From Pseudonocardia kujensis (GTDB taxonomy: Bacteria > Actinomycetota > Actinomycetes > Mycobacteriales > Pseudonocardiaceae): a DNA stretch of 64,000 nucleotides. A program made the translations under genes and the position numbers. Within the stretch, counting starts at the first letter, position 1. Each line of letters begins with the position of its first letter. This document shows positions 53,951-62,387 of this stretch, in pieces. The notes beneath the pieces are model-generated. The model saw only the letters and a program-made list of their open reading frames with translations. It ran no database searches and had not been told where the DNA came from. The stretch lies in the NCBI RefSeq assembly GCF_021283305.1, contig NZ_JAJSOK010000002.1, positions 62,001 through 126,000 on the forward strand. Direction: 5' to 3'.

Positions 53951-54925
53951 CTATGCCCGCGCAGCGGCGGCGAAGGCCTCGAGCTCGCGCGGGATGTCCG
54001 GGCCTGCGGGCTGATATGCGATCTCGGTGCTCCCGGCCGCTTCCAGCTTGGCGAGCTTGTCCCGCCACTCGGACGGTGACAGCGCCAGCCCGCCCTTGAC
54101 CATCAGCTCGCCGGTGACGAAGGGTCGGTCGAGCTCGTTCACGGCCACCAGGTGCCGGTCGTGCAGGGCCAGGTGCCGCCTCTCCTTCGGAATGTCGTCG
54201 TAGGCGGCGGCCCACTCGGAGCCCCGCTCAGGCAGCAGCTCGTCAATGACGCCGTGCTCGACGGCCCAGTGCAGGACGACGCTCAGCCCGTGTCCGGCCG
54301 CGTCGACCACCCTTGCCGAGCCGGGATCCTCACCGTCCTCGAGCACGGTCCCGAAATCCAGGATGACGCTCGAGGCCAAGTCCGCGTTCGGTACCAGCAC
54401 GGTCAGGACCTCGGCGCCGAGGTCGCGGGTCACCCCGTAACCCTTCGGCCCGTTGGCGGCGACCACCCACGGAACCTCGATCGGGCGGGCGGGGGCGTAC
54501 CGGTCGTCCGGCGCCAGCATCTTCATGATTCCGCCGTCCCACTCGACCTCCTCACCCCGCAGCAGGGCCGACACCACCAGCACGTACTCCTTGACCTTGG
54601 CCCACGGGAGGGGCCGCTTCCCCATGGACAGGCGCCCGGTGAAACCGGAGCCGACTCCGACCATCGTGCGTTCGGCGCCTGCCACCGAGACCAGCGTCGC
54701 GATGGCCGATGCGGTGACCATCGGATGACGCAGGCTCGGAATCAATACACCGGGACCAAGGGTGATTCGCTCGGTGCGTTCGGCAGCGCGGCAGAGCTGA
54801 ACCCAGACGTCGGGATAGAGAGCGGGCGAGTCGTAGAAGAATGCGCGCTCATAACCCAGGTTCTCGGCGATTCGGGCGTGCTCATGACTGTCCAACGACG
54901 TCGCGAACGCGCATGAAATCCTCAC
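53951..54925 (-). CDS. LLM-class F420-dependent oxidoreductase
   Basis: 324 residues, luciferase-like barrel: MRISCAFATSLDSHEHARIAE at the start, ITLGPGVLIPSLRHP near 55-69, MVGVGSGFTGRLSMG near 88-102. It is distant from the shorter LLM protein at 4344. F420 or FMN dependence is expected. The GTG start has GGAGG four bases upstream. It leads a minus-strand set with the broken YciI gene, an MBL hydrolase and a cupin protein. A GntR fragment lies divergently upstream. Confidence 0.83.
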   Translation of the reverse strand: MRISCAFATSLDSHEHARIAENLGYERAFFYDSPALYPDVWVQLCRAAERTERITLGPGVLIPSLRHPMVTASAIATLVSVAGAERTMVGVGSGFTGRLSMGKRPLPWAKVKEYVLVVSALLRGEEVEWDGGIMKMLAPDDRYAPARPIEVPWVVAANGPKGYGVTRDLGAEVLTVLVPNADLASSVILDFGTVLEDGEDPGSARVVDAAGHGLSVVLHWAVEHGVIDELLPERGSEWAAAYDDIPKERRHLALHDRHLVAVNELDRPFVTGELMVKGGLALSPSEWRDKLAKLEAAGSTEIAYQPAGPDIPRELEAFAAAARA

Positions 54926-55118
54926 GAGGCCTCCAACTCAGGACACGGAATAGTGACCAATGCAGTGATGACCGGGTCGGACCGGAAGGTCAGGAGATCT
55001 CCTGATCGGGAACGCTAGCGCCGCAGTGAGGGGCGGACGTGTCCGACTGTGCGACACAGCCGAAGTACCGGGCACCGGACGACGAGGGAGACGACGAGGG
55101 AGAACAGGCCGAACGCCT

Positions 55119-55163
55119 CGTCTCCACCCCGCGACGTCTCCACCCCGCGACGTCTCCACATCG
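55119..55163. repeat. 16-bp tandem repeat, nearly three copies
   Basis: CGTCTCCACCCCGCGA at 55119 and 55135, with a partial third copy from 55151, just upstream of the GntR fragment. Confidence 0.8.
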
Positions 55164-55209
55164 CCGCGGGCGGAGCGGACCTCCCTTTCTCCACGGCAGG
55201 GGCACCACC

Positions 55210-55480
55210 ATGAGAACCGGTATGCAGGGCAGCGGCCGGCTCGGACCGAGGATCTCGGAGGTCATCGCGCGCGAGTTGGCGAACCACATCGTGGAGGCCG
55301 AGCTCGTTGCCGGGAGCCTCCTGCCCACCGAGCGGGAGATGATCGAGAGCTTCGACGTCGGCCGCTCCACCATCCGGGAGGCGCTGCGGCTGCTGGAGAC
55401 CGGCAACGTCATCACCCGATGCCCCGAGCCGGGCGGCCCGGTCGTGGCGGGCTTGCTCATCCAGTACGCCAACGCCGGCA
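55210..55480 (+). pseudogene. GntR/FadR-type regulator, N-terminal fragment only
   Basis: A complete winged helix is visible (ISEVIARELANHIVEAELVAG, PTEREMIESFDVGRSTIREALRLLETGNVI), followed by the start of the wing (PEPGGPVV). After about residue 80 the FCD effector domain is missing. The frame then runs on without family character and across the oppositely oriented tRNA genes. This is a truncated gene, probably the former regulator of the divergent LLM-MBL-cupin cluster. GGCAGGGGCACC precedes the ATG. Confidence 0.7.
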
Positions 55481-55689
55481 CCCGCCGTACGTACGCCTAC
55501 GCGCTCGGCCTACCCGTGGCCTGGACCGACGCCCTGACCGGCGCCGGTCCCGTGCCGACTGCCACCGGTCAAGCCTACGAGCGGCACCCACGCCGACCGT
55601 CCCTCTCATGCCGGCACACCTGCCGGCGAGGCGTTCCGACACACACCTTCGTGGATCGTGATCCACTTCGCCGACCTGGAACGAGTCGA

Positions 55690-55716
55690 GCCCTGACCAT
55701 ATCTGCTGGTCAGGGC
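55690..55716 (-). terminator. hairpin terminator downstream of tRNA-Arg
   Basis: 10-bp perfect stem (55690-55699 with 55707-55716) and a 7-nt loop, 15 bp after the tRNA-Arg 3-prime end on the minus strand. Confidence 0.65.
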
Positions 55717-55730
55717 CCGATTCCGTGCTG

Positions 55731-55803
55731 TGCGCCCGAAGGGATTCGAACCCCTAACCTTCTGATCCGTAGTCAGATGCTCTATCCGTTGAGCTACGGG
55801 CGC
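55731..55803 (-). tRNA. tRNA-Arg (ACG)
   Basis: 73 nt including the discriminator A. Acceptor GCGCCCG/CGGGCGC, D-arm GCTCAACGGATAGAGC, anticodon stem TCTGA/TCAGA with loop CTACGGA (anticodon ACG) and T-arm GGGGTTCGAATCCC. The anticodon A34 would be read as inosine. CCA is not encoded. Confidence 0.95.
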
Positions 55804-55880
55804 CTACCGTGTCCGTGCGACACAGCCGTTTTCAATTGTACAGCCTGGCCGAACCGACCCGGGAGTCGGCCCTGCCGGTG

Positions 55881-55970
55881 CGGAGGCTCCGGGATTTGAA
55901 CCCGGGATGGGGGGTTACCCCAAACCGCATTAGCAGTGCGGCGCCATAGACCAGACTAGGCGAAGCCTCC
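55881..55970 (-). tRNA. tRNA-Ser (GCT)
   Basis: 90 nt, class II with a long variable arm (GGGGTAACCCC-type). Acceptor GGAGGCT/AGCCTCC with discriminator G, anticodon stem CCGCA/TGCGG with loop CTGCTAA (anticodon GCT), T-arm CCGGGTTCAAATCCCGG. CCA is not encoded. It lies 77 bp upstream of tRNA-Arg on the same strand. Confidence 0.95.
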
Positions 55971-56059
55971 CGGGGCCTCTCGGCCTCCAGCGGGTCCAAG
56001 AGTACACACGGCCCGGAGGGGGTTCGCACCCCACCCCGGGTCCGCGCGCCGGGGGCCCG

Positions 56060-58060
56060 TCAGCGGGAGGTGGCGGCCAGGTCGAGGAAGGGCGCGAGGG
56101 CGTCCGGGTTCTGCAGCGCGCCCCTGCTCACGGCCTTGTCCGGGCTGACCCCGGCGAGGATCTTCTTGACCGGGACCTCGCACTTCTTGCCGTTCAGGGT
56201 CCGCGGCACGGCGTCGACGACCACGAACCGGTCCGGCACGTGCCGAGGCGAGAGCTCGCTGCGCAGCGCCTTGCGCAGCCGCGGCTCGACGTCCTCCAGC
56301 GACGCCGCCGGGGCCAGCACGAGGAAGCACAGCAGCGCCCCCTCCTCCTTCGCACCCAGCGCCGTGGTGTCGATCACCAGGGAGTCGGCCACCTCCTCGA
56401 AGCCCTCGACCACGGCGTAGAAGTCCGCGGTGCCCATCCGGACCCCGCCGCGGTTCAGCGTGGAGTCCGACCGGCCGTAGATCACGAAGGAGCCGCGCGG
56501 GGTGGCCCGCACCCAGTCCCCGTGCCGCCAGAGGCCCGGGTACATCTCGTAGTAGGCCTCGCGCAGCCGGGACCCGTCCGGGTCGTTCCAGAACATCACC
56601 GGCATGGACGGCATCGGCTGGGTGATCACGAGCTCCCCGACCTCGACCGGATCGGCACTGACGAGATCCTCACCACGCTCGTCGAACGAGTGCACGTCCG
56701 CCCCGAGCGCCGCGACGGACAGCTCGCCCAGCCACACCGGCACCGTCGGCGCCGAGCACACGAACGCCGCGCAGACGTCCGTGCCGCCGGACACCGAGCA
56801 GATCTGGATGTGCTCGCCGCAGGCCTCGGCGATCCACCGGAAGCCCTCCACGGACAGCGGGGAGCCGGTGGAGCCCAGCGCCCGCATCCGGGACAGGTCG
56901 TAGCTCTCCCGCGGCCGCAGGCCCTTCTTCAGGCAGGACTGCACGAACGGCGCCGACACCCCGAACACGGTGACGCCGTGCTTCTCGGCCAGCGCCCACA
57001 GCGCGCCGAGGTCGGGGAAGCCCGGGTTGCCGTCGAACAGCAGGATCGTCGACCCGACGAGAAGCCCGCCGACCAGGAAGTTCCACATCATCCAGCCGGT
57101 GGTGGTGAACCAGAAGAAGGTCTCCCCCGGCCCCAGGTCGTTCTGCAGGCGCAGGGCCTTGAGGTGCTCGAGCACGATCCCGCCGTGGCTGTGCACGATC
57201 CCCTTCGGCAGCCCGGTGGTGCCCGAGGAGTAGAGCACCCACAGCGGGTGGTCGAAGGGCACCGCTTCGAACTCCAGCGGCCCGGCCTCCGCGGTGAACT
57301 CCACCCACGGCGTGGTGCCCTCCAGCCGAGCCTCCGGGTCGAGGTAGGGCACCAGCACGGTCCGCCGCACGGTGGGCAGCTGCTCCTGCAGGGCCGCGAC
57401 GGTCTCGCGGATGTCGAAGGCCTTGCCGTTGTAGCGGTAGCCGTCCACGGCCAGCAGCACCACCGGCTCGATCTGGGCGAACCGGTCGTGCACCGCCCGC
57501 GCGCCGAAGTCCGGCGAGCAGGACGACCACACCGCGCCCAGCGAAGCCGCCGCCAGGAACATGACCAGCGTCTCGACCGAGTTCGGGGCCAGCGCCACCA
57601 CCCGGTCCCCCACCCCGACGCCCGCGGCGACCAGCCCGGCCCGGGCGCGCGCGACCTGCTCGCGCAGCTCGGCGTGGGTGACGGTGCGCTCCACACCGTC
57701 CTCGCGGGCGAACACCACCGCGGTGTCGGCGGCCTCACGCCCGGGGCCGGGGGTGAGCGCGTGCTCTGCGTAGTTCAGCGTGGCGCCCGGGAACCACTGC
57801 GCGCCCGGCATCTCCCGCGAGCCCAGCACCGCCGTCGGCTCGTCCCGGAAGATCACCCCGAGGAAGTCCGCGGCCGCGGCCCAGAAGCCCTCCAGGTCGC
57901 GCACCGACCAGGCGTGCAGGGCGGCGTAGTCGGTGTCCGACCCCAGCTCGACGCCCAGGTGCTCCTGCACCCACCGCGCGAACTCCGCGATCGCGGTGCC
58001 GCCGGCCTGCTCCGGCGACGGGGACCAGAGGACGTCGGGGACGTCGGCGTCGAGAGTCAT
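56060..58060 (-). CDS. aacS: acetoacetyl-CoA synthetase (acetoacetate-CoA ligase)
   Basis: 666 residues of the ANL superfamily with the AacS N-terminal domain (LWSPSPEQAGGTAIAEFARWVQEH; AVLGSREMPGAQWFPGATLNYAEH). The P-loop is YSSGTTGLPKG near 275, the A5 region is GWMMWNFLVGGLLVG, and the C-terminal lysine lies in LNGKKCEVPVKK near 630. It converts acetoacetate, CoA and ATP to acetoacetyl-CoA, AMP and PPi. The length matches the family. It is separate from the downstream hydrolase gene. Confidence 0.92.
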   Translation of the reverse strand: MTLDADVPDVLWSPSPEQAGGTAIAEFARWVQEHLGVELGSDTDYAALHAWSVRDLEGFWAAAADFLGVIFRDEPTAVLGSREMPGAQWFPGATLNYAEHALTPGPGREAADTAVVFAREDGVERTVTHAELREQVARARAGLVAAGVGVGDRVVALAPNSVETLVMFLAAASLGAVWSSCSPDFGARAVHDRFAQIEPVVLLAVDGYRYNGKAFDIRETVAALQEQLPTVRRTVLVPYLDPEARLEGTTPWVEFTAEAGPLEFEAVPFDHPLWVLYSSGTTGLPKGIVHSHGGIVLEHLKALRLQNDLGPGETFFWFTTTGWMMWNFLVGGLLVGSTILLFDGNPGFPDLGALWALAEKHGVTVFGVSAPFVQSCLKKGLRPRESYDLSRMRALGSTGSPLSVEGFRWIAEACGEHIQICSVSGGTDVCAAFVCSAPTVPVWLGELSVAALGADVHSFDERGEDLVSADPVEVGELVITQPMPSMPVMFWNDPDGSRLREAYYEMYPGLWRHGDWVRATPRGSFVIYGRSDSTLNRGGVRMGTADFYAVVEGFEEVADSLVIDTTALGAKEEGALLCFLVLAPAASLEDVEPRLRKALRSELSPRHVPDRFVVVDAVPRTLNGKKCEVPVKKILAGVSPDKAVSRGALQNPDALAPFLDLAATSR

Positions 58061-58127
58061 GGCGTCATCGTCGCCGACGCCGCGGGAGCGGGGCCACCCT
58101 TGTGTGACCAGGGCGGTGGTGCGGAGG

Positions 58128-58814
58128 TCAGCGCAGGTGGGAGTCGAACCAGTTGAGCATGCGCTGCCAGGCGTCGGCAGCCGTCGCGGGGTCGTCGTCG
58201 AAACGGTGCCCGGACCCCGGGTAGGTGACGAGGTCCGTGGCGACCTCGGACTCGCGGGCGGCGTCGAGCAGCCGGTCCAGCTTCCCCTCGTCGTCCCGGT
58301 CGCCGTAGATGCCGAGCCATGGGCAGGTCAGCCCGGGCGCGGCGGACACCAGCGCGGGCAGCGGGCCCATCGGCTCGTCGATCCCGCCGCCGGCCACGGT
58401 GACCGCGGCCCCCAGGGTGCGCCGCGCCGCCACCAGCAGCGCGACGCTGCCGCCGAGGTCGAAGCCGATCACGCCCATCCGGTCCGGGGGGACGTCGTGG
58501 TCGGCGAGCCAGCCGAAGGCGGTGTCGGTGTCCGCCATGACCTGCTCGCCGTCGAGGCGGGCGACGTGGTCGGCCACCTGGTCCTCGGCGCCGTCGAGCT
58601 CGTCGGCCCCGTCGCGGTGGTAGAGGTGGGGCGCGACGACCAGCCAGCCGTCGCCGGCCATCCCCTCGACCAGCCGGCGCACCGCGTCGGTCACCCCGCG
58701 CGCCTCGTGCAGCACGACGATGCCGCCGCGGGCCGGACCCTCGGGTTCCGCGACCGTGAGGCGCAGGTCGGACCCGTCGACCAGGGGCACCGCCTCGGTG
58801 CGGATCTCGCTCAT
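58128..58814 (-). CDS. dienelactone hydrolase family protein with Asp at the nucleophile position
   Basis: 228 residues, alpha/beta hydrolase of the DLH family: VVLHEARGV near 35-41 (with the conserved Glu37) and a GSGHRF His203. The nucleophile elbow reads GFDLGG, where dienelactone hydrolases have Cys (G.C.GG), so position 119 is Asp. Activity as a DLH is therefore doubtful; a different chemistry or a binding role is possible. ATG 58814 faces the HisC-like gene divergently with a 60-bp gap. Confidence 0.8.
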   Translation of the reverse strand: MSEIRTEAVPLVDGSDLRLTVAEPEGPARGGIVVLHEARGVTDAVRRLVEGMAGDGWLVVAPHLYHRDGADELDGAEDQVADHVARLDGEQVMADTDTAFGWLADHDVPPDRMGVIGFDLGGSVALLVAARRTLGAAVTVAGGGIDEPMGPLPALVSAAPGLTCPWLGIYGDRDDEGKLDRLLDAARESEVATDLVTYPGSGHRFDDDPATAADAWQRMLNWFDSHLR

Positions 58815-58874
58815 GTGGACAGCCTTCCACGACTGCGGCGCCCGCCGGGGGCGGGGCGGGTTACCGTGACGCAC

Positions 58875-59924
58875 ATGACGCCGATCCGTCCCGACCTGGA
58901 CTCCCTGCCCGCCTACGTTCCGGGCCGGGCCGTCCCCGGGGCGATCAAGCTGGCGAGCAACGAGGTCGCGCTCCCGCCGACCGCGCCGGTGCTGGCGGCG
59001 ATCGCCGAGGCCGCGGCGGCCGGCAACCGGTACCCCGACCTGGCCGTCGTCTCGCTGAGCGAGCGGCTCGCCTCGGAGCTCGACGTCACCCCGGACCGGA
59101 TCGCGGTCGGCTGCGGGTCGGTCAGCCTCTGCCAGCAGCTCGTGCAGATCACCTGCCGGGAGACCACGGACGAGGTCGTCTACGCCTGGCGCTCCTTCGA
59201 GGCCTACCCGATCGTGACCCAGATCGGGAACGCCCGCGCCGTCACCGTGCCGCTCGACGGCGACTTCCGGCACGACCTCGACGCCATGGCCGCGGCCGTC
59301 ACCCCGCACACCCGGCTCGTGTTCGTCTGCAGCCCGAACAACCCCACCGGCACCGTGGTGCACCGGGGGGAGTTCGAGCGGTTCATGGACGCGGTGGGCC
59401 CCGACGTCGTCGTGGCGCTCGACGAGGCCTACCACGAGTACGTCACGGACCCGGAAGCCGTGGACGGGCTGCCCCTGGTCGACCGCTATCCGAACCTCGT
59501 GGTGCTGCGGACCTTCTCCAAGGCCTACCGGCTGGCGGGCCTGCGGGTCGGCTACGCCGTGACCGCGCCGGAGATCGCGACGGCGTTGAAGAAGGTCTGT
59601 GCGCCGTTCAGCGTCAGCACCGTGGCCCAGGCGGGAGCGGTCGCGGCCCTGGACCACGCGACGGAGCTGCTGGCGGCGTGCAAGGAGGCCGTCGGCGAGC
59701 GGGTCCGGGTGCGCGAGGCGCTGCTCGCGGCCGGATTCACCGTGCCGCACACCCAGTCGAACTTCGTGTGGCTCTCCCTCGGCGAGCGGACCGCGGAGTT
59801 CGCGGCGCACTGCCTGGAGCACAAGGTGGTGGTCCGGCCGTTCCACCCCGACGGCGTGCGGGTCACGGTCACCACGCCCGAGGAGGACGACCGGTTCCTC
59901 GAGGCCGCCCGCAGCTTCGGCTGA
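58875..59924 (+). CDS. HisC-like class I/II aminotransferase (histidinol-phosphate or aromatic amino acid)
   Basis: 349 residues, PLP-dependent fold type I. It has KLASNEVALPPTAPVL at the start, the SPNNPTGTVV Asn motif near 157, the DEAYHEYV Asp near 185 and the PLP lysine in TFSKAYRLAGLRVGY near 215. Actinomycetes carry a second HisC-like gene (pat) acting on phenylpyruvate or prephenate. This copy is not in a his operon, so aromatic aminotransferase is as likely as histidinol-phosphate aminotransferase. Confidence 0.88.
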   Translation: MTPIRPDLDSLPAYVPGRAVPGAIKLASNEVALPPTAPVLAAIAEAAAAGNRYPDLAVVSLSERLASELDVTPDRIAVGCGSVSLCQQLVQITCRETTDEVVYAWRSFEAYPIVTQIGNARAVTVPLDGDFRHDLDAMAAAVTPHTRLVFVCSPNNPTGTVVHRGEFERFMDAVGPDVVVALDEAYHEYVTDPEAVDGLPLVDRYPNLVVLRTFSKAYRLAGLRVGYAVTAPEIATALKKVCAPFSVSTVAQAGAVAALDHATELLAACKEAVGERVRVREALLAAGFTVPHTQSNFVWLSLGERTAEFAAHCLEHKVVVRPFHPDGVRVTVTTPEEDDRFLEAARSFG

Positions 59925-60000
59925 CCCCGGGGTCCTTCGACCCGGCATCTCCGGGCATTTCCCCGATGTCGGGGCCGCGACGCGGGTGTTCACTGCCGGT

Positions 60001-60396
60001 ATGAGCAGCAACTCGCCGTACGAGTACCCCGGCGACCAGTCCGGCCGGGCCCCGCTCGTGCCGCGCGACGACGAGCGCAACTGGGCCATGGCCGCGCACG
60101 TGCTCAGCTTCGTGTCCGCCTGGTTCGCCCTCGGCCTGTTCGCGCCGCTGATCGTCCTGCTGGTGAAGGGCGGCGACTCGGCCTACGTGCGCCGGCACTC
60201 GGTCGAGTCGCTGAACTTCCAGATCAACGCCCTGATCTGGACGGTGGTGTTCGGCCTGCTGATCTTCGTGGGGATCGGCCTGGTCCTGCTGCCGCTCTAC
60301 GGGGTCTTCTACGTCGCCTGCGTGGTGATGGGGACGGTCCGGGCCTCGCAGGGCGTGGACTTCCGCTACCCGCTCACGCTGCGCCTCGTCCACTGA
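60001..60396 (+). CDS. DUF4870-type membrane protein
   Basis: 131 residues: a short polar N-terminus (about 1-28), then three predicted helices (MAAHVLSFVSAWFALGLFAPLIVLLVK split at Gly, INALIWTVVFGLLIFVGIGLV, YGVFYVACVVMGTVRASQG). The arrangement with RRHSVESLNFQ between helix one and two is the DUF4870/Tic20-like family signature. Function is unknown. A terminator hairpin follows its stop. Confidence 0.85.
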   Translation: MSSNSPYEYPGDQSGRAPLVPRDDERNWAMAAHVLSFVSAWFALGLFAPLIVLLVKGGDSAYVRRHSVESLNFQINALIWTVVFGLLIFVGIGLVLLPLYGVFYVACVVMGTVRASQGVDFRYPLTLRLVH

Positions 60397-60426
60397 CAGC
60401 GTCGTCCACTGACGGAGGGACGCGGG

Positions 60427-60454
60427 CGGGCCCGGACCGCTTGGTCCGGGCCCG
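60427..60454. terminator. bidirectional hairpin terminator
   Basis: A 12-bp perfect stem (CGGGCCCGGACC and complement) with a GCTT loop, centred between the convergent DUF4870 gene and the GlsB-like gene. Confidence 0.8.
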
Positions 60455-60469
60455 TCGCGCTCGAGCAAG

Positions 60470-60751
60470 TCAGCGTGTCACGCCACGCCTGTTGTACAGC
60501 GCGGTTGCACCGGCCACCGCCGCGACAGCCAGCACGATCTTGATGATCAGCTCGATCCAGTCGACCCCGTTCGTGCTCGCGACGCCGAGCGCCTGAGCGA
60601 TGAACAGACCGACGACGGCCGCCACGACGCCCGCGAGGATCGTGAGCCACATAGGGATGTTCTGCTTCCCCGGCAGGATGAGCCTGCCCAGAACACCCAA
60701 AACGAGGCCAATGATGATGGTCCAGATGATGCCCCAGAACGAGATGCTCAC
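60470..60751 (-). CDS. GlsB/YeaQ/YmgE-family stress-associated membrane protein
   Basis: 93 residues, three hydrophobic helices with the family motif LGRLILPGKQNIPMWLTILAG (here LGRLILPGK). The GTG at 60751 has AGGAG four bases upstream and is preferred over ATG 60763. These small inner-membrane proteins are linked to stress responses and have no known biochemical activity. A second family member lies 300 bp away, divergently. The gap 60752-61052 holds only their promoters as far as I can see. Confidence 0.85.
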   Translation of the reverse strand: MSISFWGIIWTIIIGLVLGVLGRLILPGKQNIPMWLTILAGVVAAVVGLFIAQALGVASTNGVDWIELIIKIVLAVAAVAGATALYNRRGVTR

Positions 60752-61052
60752 GGCGCTCCTCATGGTGGAAGGGCAGCTCCCCTCGGCTGCCCGTGGGGCC
60801 CCTGCCTAGCACAGCGCCGTCCCGTCAGCTTCTTGTCGGAAAGGTCGGGACCGAAGCGTTATCTCCCGTTCCGTCGCAGGTCAGGAGGTACACCCGGACG
60901 GATGACCACGGTCGGCCCTGCGGCCCTGTCGGACGGCCCGAACGGGACGAATATCGTCACCGTCCGTTTACGGCTCCCGATCACCGGGCACTTGCACCTC
61001 GACCACATCGGACACGCTCCGGAGGAACCCGGCGCGAGCGCAGGAGGAAGCA

Positions 61053-61325
61053 ATGGGTGTCATCGGTTGGATCGTCGTCGGGCTCATCGTCGGCGCCCTC
61101 GCGAAGCTGATCATGCCGGGTAAGGACCCGGGCGGCATCATCGTCACCTGCATCATCGGCATCGTGGGCGGCCTGCTGGGCGGGTGGATCAGCTCCGCCC
61201 TGTTCGGCGTCGACACGGGGAGCTTCTTCGACCTGCGCACGTGGGTGATCGCCCTGATCGGGTCGCTGGTGCTGCTCGGCATCTACCGGCTCGTCGTCGG
61301 TCGGCGTTCGCGCACCCACGCGTAA
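61053..61325 (+). CDS. GlsB/YeaQ/YmgE-family stress-associated membrane protein
   Basis: 90 residues: IGWIVVGLIVGALAKLIMPGK is the family signature, followed by two more helices (IIVTCIIGIVGGLLGGWI; WVIALIGSLVLLGIYRLVV). GGAGGAAGC precedes the ATG. It is only distantly similar to the divergent paralogue at 60470, which has a different C-terminal sequence. It is monocistronic; a hairpin follows. Confidence 0.88.
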   Translation: MGVIGWIVVGLIVGALAKLIMPGKDPGGIIVTCIIGIVGGLLGGWISSALFGVDTGSFFDLRTWVIALIGSLVLLGIYRLVVGRRSRTHA

Positions 61326-61348
61326 CCCGCCCGTCGCACGACGCACGC

Positions 61349-61386
61349 ACGGCGCCCGCCCGGAGAACCCCGGGGACGGGCGCCGT
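61349..61386. terminator. hairpin terminator
   Basis: 10-bp perfect arms ACGGCGCCCG (61349-61358) and CGGGCGCCGT (61377-61386) between the convergent GlsB-like and response-regulator genes. Confidence 0.65.
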
Positions 61387-61413
61387 CGCGCGTGCGGGTG
61401 TCGCGCGGGCGGT

Positions 61414-62145
61414 TCAGCCCTCGAGGACGTACCCGGCCCCGCGGATCGTGCGGATCCGCTCGGGGCCGATCTTGCGCCGCAGGTAGGAGATGTAGACCTG
61501 CACGAGATTGGGCGACGCCGGCTCCGACCACACCTGGTTCGCCAGCTCCTCGTGCGACACGGTCGCCCCCGGTTCCGCGAGCAGGGCGGTGAGCAGCGAG
61601 AACTCCGTGGGCGACAGGGACACCGGGGTGCCGTCCACCGTCACCTCGCCGAGCTCGGTGTCGACCACCAGCTCGCCGCGGCGGATCAGGGTGTGCCCGA
61701 GGGCACCCGTGAGCCGCAGCCGCAGGCGGATCCGCGCGGACAGCTCGTCGACGGAGAAGGGGCGCAGGACGTAGTCGTCCCGGTCGCTGCGCAGCTGGGC
61801 GATCACGGCGTTGCGGCGCTCACGCGGGGTGAGCACCACCACCGGCACGCTCGGCGACTCGGCGTGGACCGCCGCGAGGACGGCGGCGTGCTCGGGCCCG
61901 GGGAGGTCGACGTCGAGCACCAGGAGGGCCGGCGGGGCGGCACGGATCGTGTCGAGGACGGCGATGCCGTCGCCGGCGAGGTCGGCGCGCATCCCCTCCG
62001 CACGGAGGGAGCGCAGCACCGAGGCCGACGCGGCGGTCGGGGGCAGCGCCACGAGGACGGGGGCGTACGGGGGCACGGACGCTCGAGCCGTCGCCTGAGA
62101 CGGCACGAACACGGACGCACCCCCCGGGGGAGCAGCGGGGAGCAT
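61414..62145 (-). CDS. OmpR/PhoB-type response regulator
   Basis: About 243 residues. The receiver domain has the phosphoacceptor Asp in LLVLDVDLPG and the late conserved stretch VVVLTPRERR. The C-terminal winged helix is clear (SPTEFSLLTALLAEPGATVSHEELA; VQVYISYLRRKIG; IRTIRGAGYVLEG). No histidine kinase is adjacent, so it is an orphan. The exact start is unsure: ATG 62145 has no strong ribosome site, and GTG 62112 is possible. It is divergent from the GH16 gene, which it might control. Confidence 0.85.
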   Translation of the reverse strand: MLPAAPPGGASVFVPSQATARASVPPYAPVLVALPPTAASASVLRSLRAEGMRADLAGDGIAVLDTIRAAPPALLVLDVDLPGPEHAAVLAAVHAESPSVPVVVLTPRERRNAVIAQLRSDRDDYVLRPFSVDELSARIRLRLRLTGALGHTLIRRGELVVDTELGEVTVDGTPVSLSPTEFSLLTALLAEPGATVSHEELANQVWSEPASPNLVQVYISYLRRKIGPERIRTIRGAGYVLEG

Positions 62146-62387
62146 CGGGGACAAGCTTGACGGGAAAGCTCCCCGATCACAATCCGTCAACAGTTCGAAC
62201 GGCGTGTGCCGACCCGACGAGCGGCGCTCCCTGAGAGCCGCACTGCTCCGAACGGAGCAGCCGCCCCGGGGATTCCGCGCAGAACGGGGCGCTCCGGCGC
62301 CTCCTGGCGACCTGTCGGCGCGCTGAGGCAACCCCGGCTCTCAGCTTCACCCGGTCGTCAGGGCGTTGCTCCATATGGTCATCGATC

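Noticed and set aside
55731..55970. Phage or island attachment site at the tRNA genes
   Set aside because: I found no direct repeat of a tRNA 3-prime end and no integrase gene inside the window.
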